A DNA stretch of 11,494 bases from Hydrogenophaga sp. (GTDB lineage Bacteria > Pseudomonadota > Gammaproteobacteria > Burkholderiales > Burkholderiaceae): assembly GCA_025458545.1 (NCBI GenBank), contig JALOSH010000033.1:1-11494 (forward strand). The letters are read 5' to 3'. Shown one piece after another: positions 1 to 5,130 of this stretch. The translations under genes were made by a program, and so were the position numbers. A model generated the notes under the pieces. It was not told the DNA's origin and searched no databases. It was given only the letters and a program-made list of their open reading frames with translations. Within the stretch, counting starts at the first letter, position 1. The number at the start of each line of letters is the position of its first letter.

Positions 1-961
1 CATCGTTGGATACCTGGGCCGGGGCGAGGGCCTGATCGTGCACACCGACGACTGCCCGGCGGGCAAACGGCTGCTGGCGCGCGATGGCGAGCGTTTCCTG
101 CAGGTCGAATGGGCCGACGAGCCGGTGCGGCCTTTCGAAACCTTGCTGGTGGTGACCGTGACGAACGGCAAAGGGGTGCTGGCACGCGTGGCGTCTGCGA
201 TTGCAGCCGCCGAGGCCGACATCACGCATGTGGACATGGGCGATGAACCTGCCCAGACGGCCACCGACATCCGCTTCACGGTGGCGGTGCGCGATCGACA
301 GCACCTGGCCGAGGTGTTGCTCAGCCTGAAACGCACCAGCTCGGTGCTCAAGGCGCAGCGTCACAAGCCGTCAGGTATGCGAACCTGGAGCCGGGTAGCT
401 CACCGACAACACCTCCAGCTCCTGCACTCCACCGGGCACGGTCAATCGCACGCTATCGCCGACCCGAGACTTCAACAGCGCACGTGCCACAGGCGAGATC
501 CAGCTGATTTGTCCGAGAGCGCTGTCCGCTTCGTCCACGCCGAAGATGGTGACGGTGGTTTCTGCACCGCTCTCATCGGCATAGGTGACGGTGGCACCAA
601 AAAACACCTGATCGCCACCATGGTGCATCGAGGTGTCGACCACCTCGGCTATCTCCAGGCGTTTGCTCAGGAATCGGATGCGGCGATCAATCTCGCGCAG
701 ACGCTTCTTGCCGTAGAGATAGTCACCGTTTTCCGAGCGGTCCCCGTTGCTGGCCGCCCAATGAACAATGTCCACGATCTTGGGGCGCTCCTCATCCATC
801 AGCGCGAACAACTCGGCACGCAAGCGCTCGTAGCCGGCACGGGTGATGTAGTTCTTGCTGCCCGGCAAGTTGGCGACGGTCGGCAGATCGTCTTCATCGT
901 CCTGATCGGACTCTCGGGTGAAGGCCTTGCTCATGCTGTTGGGGTCCACGTGGGTGGATGA
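1..961 (+). CDS. spoT: Bifunctional (p)ppGpp synthetase/hydrolase SpoT, C-terminal fragment with abnormal read-through tail
   Basis: RelA/SpoT enzymes make and degrade the alarmone (p)ppGpp in the cytoplasm. Only the C-terminus is present; the gene enters from the left edge, with the first full codon at base 2. Readable parts are the end of the TGS/RIS region (VGYLGRGEGLIVHTDDC) and the ACT domain (FETLLVVTVTNGKGVLARVASAIAAAEADITHVDMGD in shorter blocks), ending with a typical SpoT tail around VLKAQRHKP at about base 370. No stop codon follows there: the frame stays open to a TGA at 959-961, antisense to greB. The extra roughly 196 residues are rich in Arg, His and Gln and resemble no SpoT sequence I know. 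The two genes are codon-aligned, so antisense stops would need the sense codons TCA, TTA or CTA in greB, which are rare in GC-rich genomes. The open tail therefore needs no selection to explain it. The SpoT identity is solid; whether the tail is made is uncertain. Confidence 0.85.
   Translation, partial: IVGYLGRGEGLIVHTDDCPAGKRLLARDGERFLQVEWADEPVRPFETLLVVTVTNGKGVLARVASAIAAAEADITHVDMGDEPAQTATDIRFTVAVRDRQHLAEVLLSLKRTSSVLKAQRHKPSGMRTWSRVAHRQHLQLLHSTGHGQSHAIADPRLQQRTCHRRDPADLSESAVRFVHAEDGDGGFCTALIGIGDGGTKKHLIATMVHRGVDHLGYLQAFAQESDAAINLAQTLLAVEIVTVFRAVPVAGRPMNNVHDLGALLIHQREQLGTQALVAGTGDVVLAARQVGDGRQIVFIVLIGLSGEGLAHAVGVHVGG
371..934 (-). CDS. greB: Transcript cleavage factor GreB
   Basis: GreB enters the secondary channel of RNA polymerase and stimulates cleavage of backtracked RNA, rescuing stalled elongation complexes. 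The 187-residue protein starts MSKAFTRESDQDDEDDLP, the usual GreB opening. It continues with the N-terminal coiled coil (YITRAGYERLRAEL to about LSKRLEIAEVV), which carries the acidic tip DRSENGDY that holds the catalytic Mg2+ at the polymerase active site. The C-terminal FKBP-like domain follows (VTIFGVDEADS, ISWISPVARALLK, VGDSVRLTVPGG). An upstream in-frame TTG at 971-973 would add 13 residues, but the ATG at 932-934 matches the family start; no strong Shine-Dalgarno is visible for either. The gene converges on spoT and its stop (371-373) falls exactly where SpoT would be expected to end. It is slightly longer than the enterobacterial protein, as is common in betaproteobacteria. Confidence 0.93.
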   Translation of the reverse strand: MSKAFTRESDQDDEDDLPTVANLPGSKNYITRAGYERLRAELFALMDEERPKIVDIVHWAASNGDRSENGDYLYGKKRLREIDRRIRFLSKRLEIAEVVDTSMHHGGDQVFFGATVTYADESGAETTVTIFGVDEADSALGQISWISPVARALLKSRVGDSVRLTVPGGVQELEVLSVSYPAPGSHT

Positions 962-980
962 AACGGACGACAAGGCCCTG

Positions 981-1021
981 AAATGAAAAGGCCCACAGCT
1001 TGTGGCTGTGGGCCATTCATT
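981..1021 (-). terminator. Rho-independent terminator of tRNA-Arg
   Basis: A perfect 10-bp GC-rich stem, GGCCCACAGC (990-999) with GCTGTGGGCC (1005-1014) around a 5-base loop, is flanked by A-rich and T-rich arms (AAATGAA 981-987, TTCATTT 1016-1022) that can extend the stem. Read on the minus strand, the hairpin comes directly after the tRNA and is followed by TTTTCATTT, so it fits termination of the tRNA transcript. It also separates the tRNA from greB. Confidence 0.85.
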
Positions 1022-1098
1022 TGGTGCGGCTGGCAGGAATCGAACCCACGACCCCTTGGTTCGTAGCCAAGTACTCTATCCAGCTGAGCTACAGCCGC
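1022..1098 (-). tRNA. tRNA-Arg (anticodon ACG)
   Basis: A complete cloverleaf on the minus strand. The acceptor stem GCGGCTG pairs with CAGCCGC; the D arm is GCTC..GAGT; the anticodon arm CTTGG-CTACGAA-CCAAG carries anticodon ACG (normally modified to ICG, reading CGU/CGC/CGA). The T arm GTGGG-TTCGAAT-CCTGC has the conserved TTCRANY loop. The discriminator A and the CCA end are both encoded (1022-1025). The length is 77 bases including CCA. It has an extended -10 promoter just upstream and a hairpin terminator just downstream. Confidence 0.97.
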
Positions 1099-1109
1099 GT
1101 TAGCCTTGA

Positions 1110-1118
1110 ATTATAGCA
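1110..1118 (-). promoter_or_regulatory. Extended -10 promoter of tRNA-Arg
   Basis: The minus strand reads TGCTATAAT, a perfect sigma-70 -10 hexamer with the upstream TGn extension, starting 12 bases before the mature tRNA 5' end. No good -35 hexamer is visible at the normal spacing, which is tolerated when the TGn element is present. The predicted transcript start lies about base 1103, giving a short 5' leader. Confidence 0.7.
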
Positions 1119-1124
1119 CGGTTA

Positions 1125-1204
1125 TGGTGATAGGCCGTGTTGGGCTTGAACCAACGACCAAAGGATGATCGGATCGAGCCTCTGCAACCGCTGGCATTGG
1201 GTCC
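1125..1204 (-). pseudogene. Degenerate tRNA-like sequence (CAT-anticodon tRNA remnant)
   Basis: Read on the minus strand, this stretch contains a fully preserved T arm: stem GTTGG/CCAAC around the loop TTCAAGC (1139-1155), which fits TTCRANY exactly. It ends in ACCA (1125-1128). It also contains GCAGAGG and ATCCTTTGGTC, the blocks that flank the anticodon loop in many bacterial tRNAs with a CAT anticodon (elongator Met or tRNA-Ile2). The anticodon loop region carries about five extra bases, the D arm is shortened, there are about 10 rather than 7 bases between the T stem and ACCA, and the acceptor strands pair poorly. I therefore read it as a dead tRNA sitting 26 bases upstream of tRNA-Arg on the same strand. 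An island attachment-site remnant is the alternative. Confidence 0.55.
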
Positions 1205-1539
1205 GAAGCCAGCGCGTGAATGGACCGCTTTTCGATGGCAGATAGGACCCTCGAAAGTCCCACACCACGCAACTGAACAGCGACTGCACAATCTGAACCG
1301 CGTGCGATCCATGGCCGAGCTGGCACCGAACCGGAGCCCACGATGAAGCTGGTGCGAGAAGCACCGATGTAATACAGCAGCGTGAGCAGCGGGTGGGCAA
1401 CCCGGACCAAATACCGTGGGCATGGTTGTCAGCGATGGCCCGGGCAGTCCAACATGCGACGGTTGATGTCTCGACTCGCCTTGGCTGGAAGGGATGACAG
1501 AAACCTTGTTTGATCCGACGATTCTCAGGCTCAGAATCA
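1205..1539. other. Gene-free stretch, nothing recognised
   Basis: No reading frame here looks like a protein: all open frames are rich in Arg, Cys, Ser and His with no domain-like blocks. I see no transposase remnant, no terminal inverted repeats and no array. The only local structure noticed is a small hairpin, GGTGC-GAGAA-GCACC (1351-1365). The stretch lies between a tRNA cluster and an accessory catabolic region and may be decayed DNA at that junction. Confidence 0.5.
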
Positions 1540-1555
1540 ATTTTGTGCATAAAAT
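1540..1555 (+). promoter_or_regulatory. Near-palindromic operator-like site upstream of the small ORF and gntR
   Basis: ATTTTGTGCATAAAAT is a 16-bp palindrome centred on TGCA with a single mismatched pair (G1545/T1550). The half-site TTGTGC(A/G)TAAAA recurs on the coding strand upstream of the VOC-led operon at 11038-11071. The idealised core TTGTGCACAA fits the broad TNGT..ACNA pattern of FadR-type GntR operators. The site contains a possible -10 (TAAAAT, 1550-1555), so a bound repressor would block transcription of the downstream unit. Assigning it to the nearby GntR protein is inference. Confidence 0.55.
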
Positions 1556-1561
1556 CGTACG

Positions 1562-1771
1562 GTGGAAACAACGTCATTGATCGCAACCGCCGAGTGCCCT
1601 ATCTCCTCGGTCGGCCTGTACGGCAAACTGCTCCGTGGCTCTCTCAACCTGGCAGCCCTGATCGCCGCCAAGGCGGTCTTGCCACGCAAGGTTTTGCTTT
1701 TGGAGCAGCAGATGGCGGCGTTTCACACGCAGATTCTGCAGAGCCAGCGCGCTGAAACAGTGCGTGGATAA
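1562..1771 (+). CDS. Candidate small protein of unknown function (69 aa)
   Basis: The frame starts with GTG and ends with TAA, encoding METTSLIATAECP..., then a central hydrophobic/alanine-rich block (GSLNLAALIAAKAVLP, about residues 26-41) and a helical tail ending QILQSQRAETVRG. I do not recognise the family. In its favour, the middle of the frame uses mostly G or C at third codon positions like the real genes here, the composition is protein-like, and it ends 41 bases before gntR in the same direction with the operator-like site just upstream. Against it, no Shine-Dalgarno precedes the GTG. If TAAAAT at 1550-1555 is the -10, transcription would begin almost on the start codon and the message would be nearly leaderless. 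A later start such as TTG at 1577 is possible. Confidence 0.4.
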   Translation: METTSLIATAECPISSVGLYGKLLRGSLNLAALIAAKAVLPRKVLLLEQQMAAFHTQILQSQRAETVRG

Positions 1772-1812
1772 ACCCTCCAGCATCCCCATGCCGCACCTCA
1801 AGGAGCAATCTC

Positions 1813-2484
1813 ATGGCTGAAACACCCTTGGTGGATCAGGCCTTCGCGCGCATGCGCAAGGATGTCCTGATCGGCAACTTTGCGGCCGGCGCCAAATTGA
1901 AGGTAGACGAACTGCAAAAGGCCTACGGCGTGTCCAGCAGCCCGCTTCGCGAAGCTCTGAGCCGCCTCGCCCAGGAAGGGCTGGTGCGTGCGGACGAGCG
2001 GCGCGGGTTCCGTGTGGCGCCGCTGTCGGCAGCAGACCTCGCAGACATCACCCGCATGCGCCTCTTGCTCGACGTGCAAGCGCTGGAAGACGCCATTCGT
2101 GAAGGGAGAGACACCTGGGAAGCCAACATCGTGGCAGCCTTCCACCGGCTGGAAAAAAAGGAATCGCGGCTCAGTGATGGCCCGGTGGTGCTCGATGAAG
2201 ACTGGAGCGCCCTGCACCGCGACTTTCACATGGCACTGATTGCCGCCTGCCCGTCGAAAAGACAGCTCGCCTGGAGTGCCAGTCTGTTTGACCAGGCTGA
2301 GCGCTACCGGCGATTCTCGGCCCGCTACCGCAAGTCGCTCAAACGCAAGTCCACTGAGCACAGACGGATCATGGACGCGACGCTGCGCCGGGATGCGCCT
2401 ACGGCCTGCCTGCTCCTGAAAGAGCACATCATGAGCACCTTGCAAAACGTCGAGGCCATACTCCTGGCTCAAGCTCCGGAATGA
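1813..2484 (+). CDS. GntR family transcriptional regulator, FCD (FadR) subfamily, CsiR-like
   Basis: A 223-residue DNA-binding regulator. Residues about 9-71 form the winged helix-turn-helix, with the signature blocks LKVDELQKAYGVSSSPLREAL and LVRADERRGFRVAPLS. Residues about 75-215 form the all-helical FCD ligand-binding domain. Its likely metal/ligand residues are H135 (where many members have Asp) and H139 in ALHRDFHMAL, H183 in EHRRIMDA and H205 in LKEHI. The segment FDQAERYRRFS resembles CsiR/GlaR-type regulators that sense small dicarboxylic or hydroxy acids. The ATG is preceded by AAGGAG (1799-1804 region), a good ribosome binding site. It follows the candidate small ORF by 41 bases and converges on the MBL gene. 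The operator-like sites at 1540-1555 and 11038-11087 suggest it regulates itself and the VOC-led operon. The effector cannot be read from the sequence. Confidence 0.9.
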   Translation: MAETPLVDQAFARMRKDVLIGNFAAGAKLKVDELQKAYGVSSSPLREALSRLAQEGLVRADERRGFRVAPLSAADLADITRMRLLLDVQALEDAIREGRDTWEANIVAAFHRLEKKESRLSDGPVVLDEDWSALHRDFHMALIAACPSKRQLAWSASLFDQAERYRRFSARYRKSLKRKSTEHRRIMDATLRRDAPTACLLLKEHIMSTLQNVEAILLAQAPE

Positions 2485-2515
2485 GCAAAAGGTGCATGGC
2501 CACAGAAGAAGGTCG

Positions 2516-3400
2516 TCATTTCCAGTTGTTGTTCTTCAGGTAAGCCGCCAGGTAGATGTCCACGAGCTGCACGCCTGCGTAGTCGGGGAAGCGGGCCAGG
2601 ATCCGCGCCTTGTATTCTTCCTTGGACTTCGTGGTCCTGAGGGCTTCGTCGACGAAGTCGAGGTAGGCCAGGTTCGCGTCGAGAAGCGCCATTCCGCCCT
2701 CCTTGCCGTGGCCGCTGAGGATCGTGCTGTACGCGCTCTTGGACTTGATCTTGCGCAGCGCCTCTTTCCAGCCCTTGGTGTCGCCGCTGATGAACAGGTG
2801 CACCTGGTTGTAGACGATGTCCTGGGCCACGTACACGCCGATCGACGGGATCTTGATCACCAGCGAGACCGCAGCCTCGTTGTCGACCGACCTCTCGAAG
2901 ATGAAGTCCACGCCCGCGATCCGCTCCTGTCCTGGCTTCTGCACAAAGCTGGGTGCGTTGAGGGTCTTCGAGATCAAGGCACCAAAACGCTTCTGGCGCG
3001 CAGCCAGCACACCGGGGCCGTCTTTCTGGATCGCGACCCTGGTCTCTTCGAGCGCGTACACCGGCACGGTGGGGAAGGCGTCGCCGAACCCAAGGTAGTG
3101 GTCAGGGTGGTCGTGGGAGATGTAGAACCTGCTGATGGGCTTGCCCAGCTTGTCGGTCAGCGCCTTCAGCTCGAAGGCGTAGGGCGAGAAGAACTGTCCA
3201 TCCACCACGATCAGCTGGTCCTTGAGCTCGATCACGTGACTGGTGTTGGCAAACATCGAAGTTGGGCTCATGTAGGTGTGCACTTTGACGCCTGCACCCT
3301 CCTTCACCAGCCAGGAGGTGCCCTTGGGCGGCTCTTGTGCCATGGCCTGAAACGACAGTGCCATGAACACCATCAACAGGAATGTCTTGATCTGTTTCAT
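2516..3400 (-). CDS. Secreted metallo-beta-lactamase-fold hydrolase, alkylsulfatase-like metal site
   Basis: A 294-residue protein with a clear Sec signal peptide (MKQIKTFLLMVFMALSFQAMA, likely cut before QEPP). The MBL metal motif HxHxDH is H96-D-H-P-D100-H101. The usual third Zn1 histidine (GHTPG block) is absent: there is no His between 101 and 194. In its place is DNEAAVSLV with E175, followed by D194 in YVAQDIVYN, H201 in QVHLF and H231 in LSGHG. This layout recalls SdsA1/BDS1-type alkylsulfatases, where a TEAPAE motif supplies a Glu ligand, although this protein lacks their long C-terminal domains. The substrate is unknown; the protein should act in the periplasm. It lies 149 bases downstream of a LysR gene on the same strand and converges on gntR. 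The start is the ATG that begins the signal peptide. A second in-frame ATG at 3461-3463 has a much better ribosome binding site and would add 21 residues. Confidence 0.85.
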   Translation of the reverse strand: MKQIKTFLLMVFMALSFQAMAQEPPKGTSWLVKEGAGVKVHTYMSPTSMFANTSHVIELKDQLIVVDGQFFSPYAFELKALTDKLGKPISRFYISHDHPDHYLGFGDAFPTVPVYALEETRVAIQKDGPGVLAARQKRFGALISKTLNAPSFVQKPGQERIAGVDFIFERSVDNEAAVSLVIKIPSIGVYVAQDIVYNQVHLFISGDTKGWKEALRKIKSKSAYSTILSGHGKEGGMALLDANLAYLDFVDEALRTTKSKEEYKARILARFPDYAGVQLVDIYLAAYLKNNNWK

Positions 3401-3447
3401 GAGGTCTCGATTGAAGTTTGAAAAGAGGACTGATGGATCGTAGTGAC

Positions 3448-3478
3448 AACCGGCATCCGGCATAAGCCGGTTCTCCTT
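3448..3478 (-). promoter_or_regulatory. Strong ribosome binding site and hairpin around an alternative MBL start
   Basis: On the minus strand AAGGAG (3473-3478) sits 9 bases before an ATG (3461-3463) that is in frame with the MBL gene. The ATG lies in the loop of a 7-bp perfect hairpin, AACCGGC/GCCGGTT (3466-3472 with 3448-3454). The downstream ATG used for the signal peptide (3400) has only a weak GAG-type site. Either the protein has a 21-residue extension before its signal peptide, or translation initiation is tuned here. Confidence 0.4.
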
Positions 3479-3549
3479 CACAAGACCTGTTAGCCCGCAT
3501 TCAAGAAGCCGCGCTGAAAGATGCGGCAAGACCCATGCAACGCAGCCGA

Positions 3550-4446
3550 TCAGGCGGCCCGGGACTCGTTGAGGTAGCGCTTGATGGCCTGAACCGCCAG
3601 GCGGACCTTGGCTGGCTGAGCCTCTCGTTGGGGCGTGAGCGCCCAGATGTCGAGCTCTCGCACGGACCAATCCGGCAACAGCCTCACCAGCCGACCGCTG
3701 GCCACCAGATGCGCCACGTCGAGACTGGACAACCGGCCGATGCCCAGTCCGGCCAGGCAGGCCGACTCGTTGGCCTGCTGTTCGTTGGCCATCACGCGGG
3801 CTCGGGCGGGAATGGTGACCGTCTGCCCGTCAGGGCCCACCAGCCAGACATCGGTCGGCACGATGTCCCTGCCGAGCCGGATCCAGTCATGGACGGCCAA
3901 ATCTTCGGGCCGTCGTGGCGTCGCCTGACGGCGAAGGTAGTCGGGCGAGGCGCACAGCCAGAACTGAAAGCTACCCAGCTTCTGCGCCGACCAGTCGGAA
4001 TCGGGCAGGTTGCCGAATGCAATGCCCAGGTCGATACGGGCGGCGACAAGATCGTCTCGTTCGTCGCGCAGACGCTGGCTGAGTGTGAGCGACGGATGGG
4101 CATGCAACAACTCCCGCAACGCCAGGTGAAGGTGCCGGGCAAAGCCCACCGGCGCCGAGATGCGCAACTCCCCGGCGGGCTCGGTGCGCGCGCTGCCGAG
4201 TTCTGCGCGCGCCCGCTCGGCCGCGCTGACCATGGCCACACAGGCGTTGTAGAAGCGCTCGCCCGCATCCGTCAGCGTCAGCGATCGGGTGGTGCGCAAG
4301 AGCAAGGTCACCCCGGAGCGCTGCTCCAACTCCTTCACCTGCTGGCTCACCGCTGATGGCGTCAGGCCGAGAGCCCTTGCCGCGGCGCTCATCGAGCGGT
4401 AGCGCACCACCGAAGCAAACACCTGCATCTGGCGAAGATCGTCCAT
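3550..4446 (-). CDS. LysR family transcriptional regulator (CrgA-like)
   Basis: A 298-residue LysR-type regulator. The N-terminal winged HTH spans about residues 1-60 (MQVFASVVRYRSMSAAARAL, LTPSAVSQQVKELEQ, LLLRTTRSLTLTDAGERFY). A linker helix follows, then the periplasmic-binding-like effector domain from about residue 90, with the block GELRISAPVGFARHLHLAL typical of the CrgA/LTTR group. It later carries DLGIAFGNLPDSDW, and ends AVQAIKRYLNESRAA. No strong Shine-Dalgarno is visible. It is divergent from the SnoaL-like gene across 126 bases that hold a T-N11-A LysR box. It points toward the MBL gene, which it could also control. The effector is unknown. Confidence 0.93.
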   Translation of the reverse strand: MDDLRQMQVFASVVRYRSMSAAARALGLTPSAVSQQVKELEQRSGVTLLLRTTRSLTLTDAGERFYNACVAMVSAAERARAELGSARTEPAGELRISAPVGFARHLHLALRELLHAHPSLTLSQRLRDERDDLVAARIDLGIAFGNLPDSDWSAQKLGSFQFWLCASPDYLRRQATPRRPEDLAVHDWIRLGRDIVPTDVWLVGPDGQTVTIPARARVMANEQQANESACLAGLGIGRLSSLDVAHLVASGRLVRLLPDWSVRELDIWALTPQREAQPAKVRLAVQAIKRYLNESRAA

Positions 4447-4451
4447 CTGTT

Positions 4452-4470
4452 AACTCAGCTGAAAAGAGTT
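4452..4470. promoter_or_regulatory. LysR-type binding box in the divergent promoter
   Basis: AACTC (4452-4456) and GAGTT (4466-4470) form a 5-bp inverted repeat with a 9-base spacer. It contains the classical T-N11-A pattern (T4455 and A4467). It lies 5 bases upstream of the LysR start codon, between LysR and the divergent SnoaL-like gene. This is the usual position for autoregulation plus control of the divergent unit. Assignment to this LysR is inferred from position. Confidence 0.45.
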
Positions 4471-4572
4471 GTTGGCTTTGGGAGGCTTATCGGCCTGCAC
4501 CCTGGCTTTTACGATCCGTTCGCAGTTTCCGAGACGCGATTCTGCTTTCTTTTTTTTCTATGAGGCCATTTC

Positions 4573-5079
4573 ATGAGTTGTCTGCAGACCTTCACACTTG
4601 AGTCAGCATCCCGCGCGGTTCGTGCTTCGCGTCTCTGTGCGGCGGCCGCACTGCTCGCTGCATCCATGCTGGGCATCGCGGCGCCTGCCATGGCGCAATC
4701 GGCCAGCCCCAAGGAGGTTGTGACGGCCTTCTACGACCAGGCTTTCGTCAAGGGTCAGGCTCGCGAAGCCATTCTGAAATACATCTCGCCCACCACCTAC
4801 ATCCAGCACAACCCCAATCTGCCCGACGGGCGTGAAGCCGTGCTGACAGCGCTCCCGGCTTGGCTGAGCAAGTCGGGCATGCGCGCCGACATCAAGCGCG
4901 TGATCGCGGAAGGCGATCTGGTGGTCGTGCACTCCCGCTTCGCGGTGCCAGGTCAGGCCGAATCGAAGGTGATGGCCGTGATGGACATCTTTCGTGTTCA
5001 AGGCGGCCTGATCGTCCAGCACTGGGATGTGATTCAGGAGGTCCCCAAAACCGCTGCCAACAACAACACCATGTTCTGA
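4573..5079 (+). CDS. Secreted SnoaL-like / NTF2-fold protein
   Basis: A 168-residue protein with a long signal peptide: an Arg-containing n-region, the hydrophobic stretch LCAAAALLAASMLGIAA, and a cut site after APAMA at about residue 41. The mature part is a small cone-shaped alpha+beta domain of the SnoaL/NTF2 superfamily. Its blocks are KEVVTAFYDQAF, YIQHNPNLPDGREAV (H79), GDLVVVHSRFAV and GLIVQHWDVIQEVP (H150, D152). These match the group often described as predicted SnoaL-like aldol-condensation-catalysing enzymes; no activity can be assigned with certainty. The ATG has GAGG about 7 bases upstream. It is the first gene of a two-gene plus-strand unit, 51 bases before the flavoprotein oxidase, and is divergent from LysR, which probably regulates it. 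The export signal is notable because its partner enzyme has none. Confidence 0.85.
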   Translation: MSCLQTFTLESASRAVRASRLCAAAALLAASMLGIAAPAMAQSASPKEVVTAFYDQAFVKGQAREAILKYISPTTYIQHNPNLPDGREAVLTALPAWLSKSGMRADIKRVIAEGDLVVVHSRFAVPGQAESKVMAVMDIFRVQGGLIVQHWDVIQEVPKTAANNNTMF

Positions 5080-5130
5080 AGCCGCCTGTCGGCCTGACTG
5101 AATCGCCAAAACACCAAAAGGAGACAAACC

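Noticed and set aside
1100..1586. Overlapping minus- and plus-strand frames of 69-154 codons
   Set aside because: They run through the degenerate tRNA and the gene-free stretch. The plus frame starting LGLNQRPKD is the typical conceptual translation of an antisense tRNA, not a protein.
2492..3421. 309-codon plus-strand open frame opposite the MBL gene
   Set aside because: Its composition (Val, His, Gly, Leu rich without domain blocks) and exact coverage of the MBL coding region mark it as an antisense shadow.
3508..3527. GCCGC/GCGGC inverted repeat downstream of LysR as a terminator
   Set aside because: The stem is only 5 bp with a 10-base loop and no T-tract on either strand; it is expected by chance in GC-rich DNA.
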